Origin: JANMAT01 sp031359995
GTDB lineage: Bacteria; Actinomycetota; Acidimicrobiia; Acidimicrobiales; Ilumatobacteraceae
Length of the DNA: 21,734 nt
Assembly: GCA_031359995.1 (NCBI GenBank)
Contig: JANMAT010000042.1
Span: 1 to 21,734, forward strand
Direction: 5' to 3'
Shown: in pieces, positions 7,635 through 15,938 of the stretch
Layout: every line of letters starts with the position of its first letter
How positions within the stretch are numbered: the stretch's first letter is position 1
Translations under genes and position numbers: made by a program
The notes under the pieces: generated by a model
Told to the model about the DNA's origin: nothing
Databases searched by the model: none
What the model saw: only the letters and a program-made list of their open reading frames with translations

Positions 7635-9671
7635 ATGGCCACGGTCCTCGTCTACCTGACGCTCGGCCTCGGCGGCGGCGCGTTCTTCGCCACCCTCGGC
7701 GTGTCGGCCAGCCTCACCCATCGCGCCTCGGGCGTGATGAACCTGGCCATCGGTTCGATGGCGATGATCCCGGCGTTGACGTACAACGCGCTGCGGACCA
7801 GAGGCGATCTCGTCCTACCGGTCGTCGGACCCGCATCCGGATTCCACCTCGCCGACCACCTGCCGGTCCTCGTGTCGGTCGGCGTCGCCGTCGCCGTCGG
7901 CACCGCTCTGTACCTGCTCGCTCTCGTCGCCGTCTTCCACCCCATGCGCGACGCGCCGGCCGTGACCAAGGCGGTCGCCTCGCTCGGGATCGCGCTGTTT
8001 CTCGACGGGATGGGACTCGCCCGGTTCGGGACCCGCACCCGCGCCACGCCCGCCCTCCTCACCCGTCAGGGCGTCCACCTCCTCGGACGTCAGGTCCCGG
8101 CCGACCGGCTGGCCTTCGCGGCCATCGCCATCGGCATCGCGGTCGCATGCGCGTCGTGGCTGCGCTGGTCGCGCTCGGGGCTCGTGCTCCGGGCCGCGGC
8201 GGACAACTTCCGCGGCTCGCTCCTGCTCGGCTTCTCACCGTTGAGGTCGGCGGCGACCGCATGGGCCGTCGCCGGCGCGGTCACCTCTCTCGCCGCAGTC
8301 GCCCTCACCTCGATCGCCGCAGTGGCACCGCCGCAGTTCGCCCTGTACACCGTGCCGGCGCTCGGGGCCGCGTTGGCCGGCCGGATGCGCTCGCTCGGCG
8401 TCGTCTGCGCGACAGGACTGGCGATCGGCGCGCTGCAGGCCTTGGCCGTTCACCTCGGCGCGGTCGAGGCGCTGCCCCGCGTGCTCCAGCACGGATTCGA
8501 CGATGCGCTCCCGCTGGTGGCCATCGTCGTGGCGTTGTCGATGATCGGACGCTCGATCCCGGGGCGGGGCACAGTGCTCGAGCGACGCCACCCCGATGCC
8601 GCTCTCGCGCCTCATCCGCGCCTGTGGATCGCCCTCGCTGTCGCGGGGCTCTCCATCACCTGGTTCGGCTCGAGCGAGCTGCGACTCAGCCTGGTCCAGA
8701 GCGCGATCACCGCGGTGCTGGCCCTGTCGATGGTCGTCTCGGCCGGCTACATCGGTCAGGTCTCGCTCGCCCAGGTGACGATCGCCGGCCTCGCCGCCTT
8801 CATCCTCGCCGGGTTCGCCACGGGCCTCCACCTCCCCTTCCCGCTCTCGCCCATCCTGGCCGTGGTCTGCGCCGGCGGGATCGGGTTCGTCGTCGGCATC
8901 CCGGCGCTGCGGATCCGCGGCGCCCAACTGATGGTCGTCTCGCTGGCGTTCGCCGTGGCCGCCAACCGACTGATCCTCGAGAACCCGCAGATCGCCGGCG
9001 CGACCTACGGGGTGAACGTACCGCCACCGAGACTGGGAGGCATCGACCTCGGCGTGTTCGGTCCGGGCGGCTTCCCGGCCCCGCGCTCGGTGACGGTGGT
9101 CGTCGTCGCCACCCTCGCCACGTTCGTGGCCGTCGGCAACCTGCGCCGCAGCCGCACCGGTCGGCGTTGGCTCGCGGTGCGGGGGAACGAACGGGCGGCC
9201 GCCGCGGCCGGGGTCGACGTGGTGGGGACCAAGCTGCTCGCCAGCGCGGTGTCCGTCGCTCTCGCGGGGGTGGCCGGCGTGCTCATCGCTTACAACACCG
9301 AGTCGGTGTCGTACCGGCTGTTCGAGACCGACATCGCGCTGGCGCTGCTGGCGTTGGCCTACCTCGGCGGGATCGCGTCGATCGTGGGGGCGTTGATCGC
9401 GGGCCTGCTCGCGTCCGGCGGTCTGTTCGAGCGTGTCGTGGGCATCGGGGCGGGCAAGCAGGGCCACTCGCGCGTCTACGGCTTGGCGCTCATCGCGGTC
9501 ACGCTGTTCAGCCCAGGCGGCATCGCTGGTGCCTTCGGGCCGTTGCGACGGAGCGCATCGAGGGCGACGGAGAGGGCGACGATGCGCCGGTCGGCCCGCA
9601 CGGGCGCACACGCGGACGGCGTCGTGGGCTCGGCGCCCAACGACGACAGCGCGGCGGGGTCGTCGGCGTGA
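7635..9671 (+). CDS. Fused LivH-LivM branched-chain amino acid type ABC permease
   Basis: A 678-residue polytopic membrane protein containing both permease subunits of a HAAT-family ABC importer. The LivH-like half (about 1-310) has SGVMNLAIGSMAM near the N-terminus and the cytoplasmic loop SRSGLVLRAAADNFRGSLLLG, where the ATPase docks. The LivM-like half (about 330-650) has GYIGQVSLAQ and the loop RTGRRWLAVRGNERAAAAAG followed by KLLASAVSVALAGVAGVL, the matching LivM docking region. The tail after about 640 is Ala/Arg/Ser-rich and hydrophilic. It should move branched-chain amino acids, amides, urea or other small organic substrates; the substrate is not visible. No LivG, LivF or binding-protein gene is in the window. 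The ATG has only a weak upstream ribosome site. Confidence 0.9.
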   Translation: MATVLVYLTLGLGGGAFFATLGVSASLTHRASGVMNLAIGSMAMIPALTYNALRTRGDLVLPVVGPASGFHLADHLPVLVSVGVAVAVGTALYLLALVAVFHPMRDAPAVTKAVASLGIALFLDGMGLARFGTRTRATPALLTRQGVHLLGRQVPADRLAFAAIAIGIAVACASWLRWSRSGLVLRAAADNFRGSLLLGFSPLRSAATAWAVAGAVTSLAAVALTSIAAVAPPQFALYTVPALGAALAGRMRSLGVVCATGLAIGALQALAVHLGAVEALPRVLQHGFDDALPLVAIVVALSMIGRSIPGRGTVLERRHPDAALAPHPRLWIALAVAGLSITWFGSSELRLSLVQSAITAVLALSMVVSAGYIGQVSLAQVTIAGLAAFILAGFATGLHLPFPLSPILAVVCAGGIGFVVGIPALRIRGAQLMVVSLAFAVAANRLILENPQIAGATYGVNVPPPRLGGIDLGVFGPGGFPAPRSVTVVVVATLATFVAVGNLRRSRTGRRWLAVRGNERAAAAAGVDVVGTKLLASAVSVALAGVAGVLIAYNTESVSYRLFETDIALALLALAYLGGIASIVGALIAGLLASGGLFERVVGIGAGKQGHSRVYGLALIAVTLFSPGGIAGAFGPLRRSASRATERATMRRSARTGAHADGVVGSAPNDDSAAGSSA

Positions 9672-9699
9672 GACCCCTTGCCTCGTCGTTCGACGGACT

Positions 9700-9722
9700 G
9701 CCTCGTCAGAAGCCGACGAGGC
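9700..9722. terminator. Hairpin between convergent permease and kinase genes
   Basis: An 8-bp perfect stem, gcctcgtc-agaagcc-gacgaggc, spans the kinase stop codon and lies 28 bases beyond the permease stop. A second copy of the left arm at 9680-9688 (gcctcgtcg) could pair with 9714-9722 as an alternative 9-bp stem. The convergent layout makes a bidirectional terminator plausible, although there is no T-run on either strand. Confidence 0.45.
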
Positions 9723-10779
9723 CACCCGAGTCGAGGTCGTCGATGGCGGCCACCGTGCGGCCGACCAGCGCGTCGAAGAACGCCTCGCCCCGGGCGTTGG
9801 CTCGCTCCATCGTCATCGTGGACACGAACATGACACCGAACAGCAGCGCGCCCTCGCGGTAGCCGCGCAAGACCGTGTCGCGTGACAGCAGCTCGGGGCT
9901 CACACCCTCGGCGCGCAACGTGTCGAGGTAGAGATCGATGAGTGCCCACTGGTGCTGCTGCCGGACCTCGGGCCGCAGGTTGGTGACCAGGAAGTACACC
10001 AGATCGCTCGATCCGGGGACCCGCATGGCCATCTGCCAGTCGATGAGCGCGAACGACCCGTCGGCTCCGAAGAACATGTTGTCGAGCCGGAAGTCGCCGT
10101 GACAGATGGTGATGGGCATGTCGGCATACGACTCGATGTACGCCGGCACAAGAGGTGCGAAACGCTCGATCCATGAGAGCACCCGGGCGGGGGTGCGCGG
10201 CCCGTAGTGATCGACGAACGCCGACCACGACGCGTCGAACATCGGCACGATCGCCGCGGTCATCGGGCCGACGAGCGTGGGGATCCAGCTGAGCTCGTCG
10301 AGCTCGGGGCGCCCGTAGAACCGGGCGTGGAGACGGGCGAGGCGTTTCACGACGAGGCGGGCGCGAACCACGTCGGCACCCGCCACCTGATCGCCGGCCA
10401 CGAGTGGCGCCAGATCCTCGAGCACGAGCGCCCACGTATCGGTGGCCGGTTCGGCCACGTTGGCGAAGCAACGCGGTACCCGGATGGGTACGGTGCCGGC
10501 CAGCTCGGCGTAGAAGCGCGATTCGCGTTCGTACAGACCCATCATCTGGCCGACGGCCCGGCCACCCGGATCGGCGGTCGGTAGCTTCACCACCACCGAC
10601 GCCGGCGCGTCGGGTCTCGCTTCCTCCCAGCGCAGGTCGACCCGGCCGAGCTGACCGACGAAGCCCTCGCCCTGCCCGATGACCGTCACGCGCACATCGG
10701 CGAGCCGACCGTGCGCATCGAGCACGGCGGACAACCACCCCCGCAGGTCTTCCCCGATCGACTGCGGCACCTTCGCCAT
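9706..10779 (-). CDS. Aminoglycoside-phosphotransferase / EcKinase-like small-molecule kinase
   Basis: A 357-residue protein kinase-like fold enzyme. The catalytic loop ICHGDFRLDNMFF supplies Asp229 and Asn234, and LIDWQM supplies the metal-binding Asp247. Lys65 in VVVKLP and Glu86 in YERESRFY are likely the nucleotide-site Lys-Glu pair, and VLEDL at about 119-123 is the hinge region. The overall pattern resembles the phosphotransferase/ecdysteroid-kinase-like group common in actinobacteria, usually of unknown substrate; drug resistance should not be assumed. It starts nine bases after the stop of the LLM oxidoreductase gene, so the two are probably one operon and may act on the same compound. 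Confidence 0.85.
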   Translation of the reverse strand: MAKVPQSIGEDLRGWLSAVLDAHGRLADVRVTVIGQGEGFVGQLGRVDLRWEEARPDAPASVVVKLPTADPGGRAVGQMMGLYERESRFYAELAGTVPIRVPRCFANVAEPATDTWALVLEDLAPLVAGDQVAGADVVRARLVVKRLARLHARFYGRPELDELSWIPTLVGPMTAAIVPMFDASWSAFVDHYGPRTPARVLSWIERFAPLVPAYIESYADMPITICHGDFRLDNMFFGADGSFALIDWQMAMRVPGSSDLVYFLVTNLRPEVRQQHQWALIDLYLDTLRAEGVSPELLSRDTVLRGYREGALLFGVMFVSTMTMERANARGEAFFDALVGRTVAAIDDLDSGGLVGF

Positions 10780-10788
10780 GCCACCAGC

Positions 10789-11658
10789 CTAGGCGTGAGG
10801 CGCGATGACGCGCTCGCCGAACTCGCTGAGGCGGTCGAGCCCGCCCGGGCCGGCGAAGAAGAACGCAGGGATCATCGCCCGGCCGACGCCCAACGCCGCG
10901 AGTTGCTCGACGCCGCCGAGGGGCTCGGCCATCTGCGCGCCGAACATCGCGTTGATCTCGATCGAGTCGGGCTCGCGCCCAGCGTCCTCGGCCGCGTGCC
11001 GCAGCCTCGTGATCAGCGCGCCGAGCTTGGTTGCGTCGCCTTCGCCCGGGAAGAAGCCGTCGGCCAGGCGCACGGCGCGGTCGATCGCCGCTGGCGTGTC
11101 TCCGCCCACGAGGATCGGGACCGAGGTCTGCACCGGACGCGGGCTGCACGTCACCGGTGCGAAGTCGACGAACTCGCCGTGGAACTCGGCATGCGGGCCG
11201 GCCCAGAGCGCCCGCATGGCGGCGATGTACTCGTCGTTGCGGGCGCCCCGTCGATCCCACGGGACGCCGAGCGCGTCGAACTCCTCGCGCAACCAGCCGA
11301 CGCCGAGGCCGAGCTCGACCCGCCCGCCCGACAACCGGTCGAGCGTCGCCAGCTCCTTGGCCAGCACGAGCGGGTTGCGTTGAGGCACGATGAGGATGCA
11401 GGTCCCGAGCCGCAACGTCGGCGCGGCGGCGGCGACGAACGCCAACCAGATCAACGGGTCAGGAATCGGTGTGTCCGACTCGGCCGGGATCTTTCCGTCG
11501 GCGGTGTACGGGTAGCGCGACTCGATCGCGGTCGGCAGGATGACGTGCTCCCCACCCCACACCGATTCGAAGCCTGCGGCCTCGGCACGACGGCAGAGGT
11601 CGAGAGCCGCCCCACCGTCGATCCCGATCGAGCTGGCGAAGGCGAGACCGAACTTCAT
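10789..11658 (-). CDS. LLM-class F420-dependent oxidoreductase (Rv2161c-like)
   Basis: A 289-residue luciferase-like TIM-barrel protein. The N-terminus MKFGLAF, the block FESVWGGEHVILP, then RLGTCILIVPQRNPLVLAKELATLDRLSGGR and VELGLGVGWLREEFDALG (split here by one residue boundary) match the F420-dependent subgroup related to Rv2161c. It should transfer hydride between F420 and an unknown organic substrate in the cytoplasm. An upstream in-frame start at 11682 would add eight residues; the ATG at 11658 was chosen because it coincides with the conserved MKFGL start. It leads an apparent operon with the kinase. Confidence 0.88.
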   Translation of the reverse strand: MKFGLAFASSIGIDGGAALDLCRRAEAAGFESVWGGEHVILPTAIESRYPYTADGKIPAESDTPIPDPLIWLAFVAAAAPTLRLGTCILIVPQRNPLVLAKELATLDRLSGGRVELGLGVGWLREEFDALGVPWDRRGARNDEYIAAMRALWAGPHAEFHGEFVDFAPVTCSPRPVQTSVPILVGGDTPAAIDRAVRLADGFFPGEGDATKLGALITRLRHAAEDAGREPDSIEINAMFGAQMAEPLGGVEQLAALGVGRAMIPAFFFAGPGGLDRLSEFGERVIAPHA

Positions 11659-11777
11659 CACCCGGCCACCGTAGCCGCTCACCGAGCTGCCTCAGGTGGC
11701 CGTCGCCCTCGGCGGGTTCGGGCTCGATCGCGCGCTGGAACCGGCGCTGAGGAGGCCGCAGCCCGCGTACTGCGTTC

Positions 11778-13397
11778 TCAGCCGAGATTCGACGATCGGG
11801 GGTAGACGTCGGAGGGATCGGTCATGACGTTCACCAGGTAGGGCACGCCCGAGGCGAAGGCCCGGTCGAGGGCGGGGCCGATGTCGCCCGGCGCGGTGAC
11901 GGTCTCACCGGCGCCGCCGAGCGCCTTGACGACCTCGTCGTAGCGCGTCTCGGGCTGCAGGTCGCAGGCCATGTCCCAGCCGTACACAGCCTGCATCGGG
12001 TGCTTTTCGAGGCCCCACATCCCGTTGTTGCCGACGACCATCACCACCGGCATGCCGTGGCGGACCAGCGAGTCGACGTCCATCAGGCTGAAGCCGGCGG
12101 CACCGTCACCCAGCAGCACGACGACCTGGCTCGACGGGCGGGCGGCCCGCGCCGCCAGCGCGTAGCCGGGCCCGTTGCCGAGGCAACCGTAGGGGCCGGT
12201 GTCGAGCCAGCAACCCGGGGTGGAGACCTCGACGTACTTGCCGGCGTAGCTGGCGAAGTCGCCACCGTCGCAGATCACCACGGCATCACGCTCGAGGCGG
12301 CGACCGAGCTCGCCGTAGATGCGCGTCGGCTTGATCGCTTCGGCATCGGCGGCGAGCAGCGCGGCATCGGTCGCCGCCGCGGCCTGCTCGGCGCCGCGCA
12401 CCTCGGCGATCCACGCCTCGTGGTCGCGGCGGGGGCCCGCGTATGCCGCCAGGCCCAGCAGCACCATCGACAGGTCGCCGGCCGCGGTGGGCACCTCGAC
12501 ATGGGCGGGGCGCTGCTCGGGCGCGTCGACGACGTGGGCGACCGTGGCGTCGCCGAAGCGGCCGAAACCGAGCCGGAAGTCGAGCGGGGTGCCGATCACC
12601 ACCACCAGGTCGGCGCGGGTCTTCAGCAGGCCGCGGGTGCGGGCGAAGGCCAGCTCGTGGTCGGCGGGAAGGCACCCCCGGCCGAGCCCGTTGAACCAGC
12701 ACGGCACGCGCAGGTGCTCCATCGCCGCGGCCAGCACCTCCCACGCGCCGGCCCAGTACACGTCGGACCCGACGATGACCGCCGGGCGCTCGGCCGCGGC
12801 CAGCAGCGTGGCGATGCCGGCCACGTGGGCGGGGTCGGGCAGGACCCCCACGGGCTCGTGGTGGTCGGGCACCGTGGCGGTGGCGTCGGCGAACAGCACG
12901 TCCATCGGGAAGTCCAGGAACACCGGACCGCGGTGGGGCGTGAGCGCGGTGGTGGCGGCGTCGTACACGGCGCGGGCGGCGGCGGCCGGGTCGGTCACGG
13001 TGGCGGCGTGCTTGGTGACGCTGGCCACGATGGGCACGTGGTCGAGCTCCTGCAGGCTGCCCGACCCCCAGCGGGCCTGCGGTGCCCGACCGCCCAGCAC
13101 CACGAGCGGCGACCCGTTGAAGTGGGCGGTGGTGATGGCACTGATCCCGTTGGTGATGCCGGGGCCGGCGGTCAGGGCGGCCACGCCGGGGCCGCGGGTG
13201 AGCTTGGCCCACGCCTCGGCGGCAAACGTCGCCGTCTGCTCGTGGCGGGTGTCGATGACGCGCCAGCCCTGGTCGCGCGCGGCGTCGTAGAACGGCCAGA
13301 TGTGGCCGCCGTTCAGGGTGAACATGGTGTCGACACCGAACCGGCCGAGCACGTGCAGGGTCTGCTGTCCGGCGTGGCCGGCGAGCGACGTGATCAC
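11778..13397 (-). CDS. ThDP-dependent acetolactate synthase-like / 2-hydroxyacyl-CoA lyase-like enzyme
   Basis: A 539-residue three-domain ThDP enzyme. The activating glutamate is Glu53 in DTRHEQTATFAAEAW. The cofactor-binding motif begins with GDGAAGFSLMDVDSL at 430 and ends with NN at 457-458. The N-terminal stretch GVAALTAGPGITNG followed by SPLVVLGGRAP closely resembles mycobacterial IlvG (Rv1820), often labelled acetolactate synthase. The segment after the NN is GMWGLEKHP, not the QWQ-type signature of true acetohydroxyacid synthases, and no regulatory subunit gene is present, so a lyase or decarboxylase on another 2-oxo or 2-hydroxyacyl substrate is equally possible. The GTG start has AAGGGGG just upstream. 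It follows the alpha/beta hydrolase by 13 bases, forming an operon. Confidence 0.88.
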   Translation of the reverse strand: MITSLAGHAGQQTLHVLGRFGVDTMFTLNGGHIWPFYDAARDQGWRVIDTRHEQTATFAAEAWAKLTRGPGVAALTAGPGITNGISAITTAHFNGSPLVVLGGRAPQARWGSGSLQELDHVPIVASVTKHAATVTDPAAAARAVYDAATTALTPHRGPVFLDFPMDVLFADATATVPDHHEPVGVLPDPAHVAGIATLLAAAERPAVIVGSDVYWAGAWEVLAAAMEHLRVPCWFNGLGRGCLPADHELAFARTRGLLKTRADLVVVIGTPLDFRLGFGRFGDATVAHVVDAPEQRPAHVEVPTAAGDLSMVLLGLAAYAGPRRDHEAWIAEVRGAEQAAAATDAALLAADAEAIKPTRIYGELGRRLERDAVVICDGGDFASYAGKYVEVSTPGCWLDTGPYGCLGNGPGYALAARAARPSSQVVVLLGDGAAGFSLMDVDSLVRHGMPVVMVVGNNGMWGLEKHPMQAVYGWDMACDLQPETRYDEVVKALGGAGETVTAPGDIGPALDRAFASGVPYLVNVMTDPSDVYPRSSNLG

Positions 13398-13410
13398 GAG
13401 GCCCCCTTGT

Positions 13411-14259
13411 CTAGACCGTGGGCGCCGGGAGGCCGGCGAGGAACGCGTGCAGCGCGGCCCACCAGGCGTCGGGCGCCTCGAACTGGGGGCAGTGCCCCCC
13501 GCCGGGCACGACGTCGAGCCGGGCGTGCTTGATCGTGGCCGCCATGCGGCGGGCGTCGTCGACCACCGTGTCGAACTCGCCCACGAGCACCTGCGTGGGG
13601 CACCGCAGCGTGGCCAGGTCGCGCAAGCGGTCGCGCCGGCGGGCGAGAGCCGGGATCATGCCCATGAACATCGCCGGCGCGCAGTCGCGCACCTTGCGGT
13701 CGCACCAGTCGGCGTAGCCCGGATCGCGCTCGCGCAGCAAGCGGTCAGCCTCGTTGGGGGCCACACCTGCCTCGCGCGTGACCGTGAGGAACGCCTCGAC
13801 GCCGCCGTCGCGCACCACGGCCACGCCGAGCTCGGCCAGCTCGTCGGTGAGCCCGGGGAACACCCCGTGCGAGGTGTCCATCAGCACCAACCCGTCCACG
13901 CGTTCGCCGAACGTAAGCGCCACCTCCTGCACGACCATGCCGCCGAGCGAGTGCCCGAGCAGCGTGGCTTGCGACCATCCCAGGGCGTCGAGCACGTCGA
14001 GCACGTCGGCGGCCATGCGCTCGATGGAGTAGTCGGACGGATCGCCCGGCTTGCCGCTCTCGCCGTGGCCGCGAAGGTCGAACGACGCCACGTGCCACCC
14101 GGCGGCCACCCACCGGTCGAAGAAGGGGGTGAAGTCCTCCTTGGCACCGGTGAACCCATGGACGGCGAGCAACGGGCGGCCACCCTGGCCCGCCTCGGCG
14201 ACCACGAGGTCGACCCCACCGCCATCCACCACCCGACGTCGTACCGGGCTCTCGGTCAC
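13411..14259 (-). CDS. Alpha/beta-fold hydrolase
   Basis: A 282-residue hydrolase with a complete triad: nucleophile Ser104 in GHSLGG, acid Asp230 in VGEFDTVV, base His256 in GGGHCPQFEAP. The oxyanion segment is HGFTG at about 34-38, and SFDLRGHGESGKP is the typical post-strand-4 motif. It has no signal peptide, so it is cytoplasmic; ester, lactone or C-C bond substrates are all possible. The GTG start has GGAGAGGAG about five bases upstream, one of the clearest ribosome sites in the window. It is first in a two-gene unit with the ThDP enzyme, suggesting that the hydrolase product or substrate is shared with that enzyme. Confidence 0.9.
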   Translation of the reverse strand: MTESPVRRRVVDGGGVDLVVAEAGQGGRPLLAVHGFTGAKEDFTPFFDRWVAAGWHVASFDLRGHGESGKPGDPSDYSIERMAADVLDVLDALGWSQATLLGHSLGGMVVQEVALTFGERVDGLVLMDTSHGVFPGLTDELAELGVAVVRDGGVEAFLTVTREAGVAPNEADRLLRERDPGYADWCDRKVRDCAPAMFMGMIPALARRRDRLRDLATLRCPTQVLVGEFDTVVDDARRMAATIKHARLDVVPGGGHCPQFEAPDAWWAALHAFLAGLPAPTV

Positions 14260-14289
14260 TGCACTCCTCTCCCGTGGCGAACGTGCCCG

Positions 14290-14317
14290 TTGGACGGACC
14301 ACTCGCCTGCCTAGACT
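14290..14317 (+). promoter_or_regulatory. SigA-type promoter for the PAP2_3 gene, leaderless
   Basis: TTGGAC (14290-14295) and TAGACT (14312-14317) are separated by 16 bases and resemble -35 and -10 hexamers. The -10 ends eight bases before the ATG at 14326, so the transcript would start at or next to the start codon. No Shine-Dalgarno sequence is present, which agrees with leaderless translation. The promoter sits in the 66-bp divergent gap with the hydrolase gene. Confidence 0.55.
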
Positions 14318-14325
14318 CGCACACC

Positions 14326-15186
14326 ATGCTCGTAGCGCAGACGGAGACGCCCGAGCAGCACCGCCACCTCTGGTGGAAGGAGGTGCTGATCATCGTCTCC
14401 TTCTACGCCGTCTACACGGTCATCCGCAACCGGTTCGGTTCGGCTCGCCTGGCCGACGTCGGCGAACCGGTCCACGCGTTCAACAACGCGCTGCGGGTCA
14501 TCCGGTTCGAGCGGGCCGTCGGCCTGTTCCACGAGGAGAGCATCCAGCAGCACTTCCTCAGCCAGCGCACGTTCATCCGGTTCTGGAACGTGTACTACGG
14601 CACGGCCCACTTCATCGTCACGATCTTCGCCTTCGTCACCGTGTTCAAGAAGGCGCCAGCGGTGTTCGCGCGCTACCGCAACACGCTCGCCTTCACCACC
14701 GCGTTCGCCCTCATCGGGTTCTCGCTGTTCCCTCTCATGCCACCACGCTTGCTGGACAACCCGAGCCACTACGGCGGCCGCGCCATCGCCGAGGCGCGCA
14801 ACCTGCACACCTTCGGCTTCGACGACACCATGGAGACCGTGGGCGGCCTGTGGAGCTTCGACTCGGGCACCATGTCGAAGGTGTCGAACCAGTACGCCGC
14901 CATGCCCAGCCTGCACACCGGCTGGGCCACCTGGTGCGCACTGGCCCTGTGGCCGCTGCTGCGCCGCAAGTGGATGCGGGCCCTGCTGGTCGCCTACCCG
15001 TTGGGCACGCTGTTCTGCATCATCGTGACCGGCAACCACTACTGGCTCGACGGTGTCGGCGGGCTGGTGGTGCTGGCGGCCGGGTTCCTCGCCGGCGACC
15101 ACCTGCACAACTGGAACCAGCGCCGTCTGGCCCGCCACCGCGCCCATCGGGCCCAGCAGACCGCCGGCGCTCAGAACGAGTGGTAG
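14326..15186 (+). CDS. PAP2_3 family integral membrane phosphatase/phosphotransferase (AUR1-like)
   Basis: A 286-residue membrane protein with about six predicted hydrophobic segments. The lipid phosphatase motifs are present in the PAP2_3 form: MPPRLLD at 138-144, MPSLHTGW at 193-200 with His197, and TGNHYWLD at 235-242 with His238 and Asp242. This variant is shared with inositol phosphorylceramide synthase-like proteins, so it may dephosphorylate a lipid phosphate or transfer a phospho-head group at the membrane; the substrate is unknown. An upstream in-frame extension exists but covers the opposite-strand hydrolase gene and has no family similarity. The ATG at 14326 fits the promoter position. 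Its last 16 bases overlap the end of the convergent SDR gene. Confidence 0.87.
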   Translation: MLVAQTETPEQHRHLWWKEVLIIVSFYAVYTVIRNRFGSARLADVGEPVHAFNNALRVIRFERAVGLFHEESIQQHFLSQRTFIRFWNVYYGTAHFIVTIFAFVTVFKKAPAVFARYRNTLAFTTAFALIGFSLFPLMPPRLLDNPSHYGGRAIAEARNLHTFGFDDTMETVGGLWSFDSGTMSKVSNQYAAMPSLHTGWATWCALALWPLLRRKWMRALLVAYPLGTLFCIIVTGNHYWLDGVGGLVVLAAGFLAGDHLHNWNQRRLARHRAHRAQQTAGAQNEW

Positions 15187-15938
15187 CCGCCGTCGATCGT
15201 GATGACGTCGCCCGTGTGGTAGGCCGACGCGTCCGACGCCAGGTACACGGCGAGGCCCCCGAAGTCGGCGCCCTGGCCCCATCGGCGCAGCGGCACGCGG
15301 GTCAGCACGTTCTTCACGAACTTGTCGTAGCCGAACGCGCCCTCGGTCATCTCGGTCTCGATCCAGCCCGGTAGCACGGCGTTGGCCCGCACCCCGTAGC
15401 GCGCGTGCTCGACGGCGATGGCCTTCATCATGGAGATGACGCCGGCCTTCGACGCGCCGTAGTGCTGGCCCTTCTGCTGGCCGTAGAACGCCGAACCCGA
15501 CGTGGTGATCACGATGCTGCCACCGTGGCCGAGGGCCACCATCTGCTTGACGGCCTCACGGCACGTGTAGAACGCACCGTCGAGGTTGACGCGCAGCACG
15601 CGGTGCCACTCGTCGGAGGTCATGCCCACGAAGCTCGGTGCCTTGCCGCCGACCCCCGCGTTGGCGAAGCACGCGTCGAGGCGACCGAGCACGGCGACCA
15701 TCTCCTGCATGGACGCGACGACCTCGTCCTCGTCGCCGACGTCGCAGCGCATGGCCACGACGCGGCCACCGTGGCGCGCCACCTGCTCGCGCGCCGCTTC
15801 GTTCTTGTCGCCGTTCGTGCCCCAGATGGCGACATCGGCGCCGTGGGCGGCCAGCGCGTCGGCCATGCCGAGGCCGATGCCCGAGTTCCCGCCGGTCACC
15901 AGGGCGACGCGGCCGGTCAGATCGAAGAGGTTCCCCAT
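15171..15938 (-). CDS. Short-chain dehydrogenase/reductase (SDR)
   Basis: A 255-residue classical SDR. The cofactor motif TGGNSGIG is at 15-22, NAG at 93-95, and the catalytic residues are Ser147, Tyr160 and Lys164 (YGASK). The strand with AIWGTN at about 37-42 lacks the typical Asp after strand 2, so cofactor choice is uncertain. The C-terminal GDVITIDGG is the usual end of the family. Substrate unknown; oxidation of a hydroxyacyl or secondary alcohol is the common role. The reading frame extends upstream by 29 low-similarity residues, but MGNLFDLTGRVALVTGG is the standard N-terminus. The start is preceded at minus-strand distance six by TACGGT, possibly a leaderless promoter -10. Confidence 0.92.
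   Translation of the reverse strand: MGNLFDLTGRVALVTGGNSGIGLGMADALAAHGADVAIWGTNGDKNEAAREQVARHGGRVVAMRCDVGDEDEVVASMQEMVAVLGRLDACFANAGVGGKAPSFVGMTSDEWHRVLRVNLDGAFYTCREAVKQMVALGHGGSIVITTSGSAFYGQQKGQHYGASKAGVISMMKAIAVEHARYGVRANAVLPGWIETEMTEGAFGYDKFVKNVLTRVPLRRWGQGADFGGLAVYLASDASAYHTGDVITIDGGYHSF

Noticed and set aside
9706..10779. Aminoglycoside resistance gene
   Set aside because: Only the general kinase fold and catalytic loop are shared; the sequence is closer to the broad EcKinase-like group with unknown substrates.
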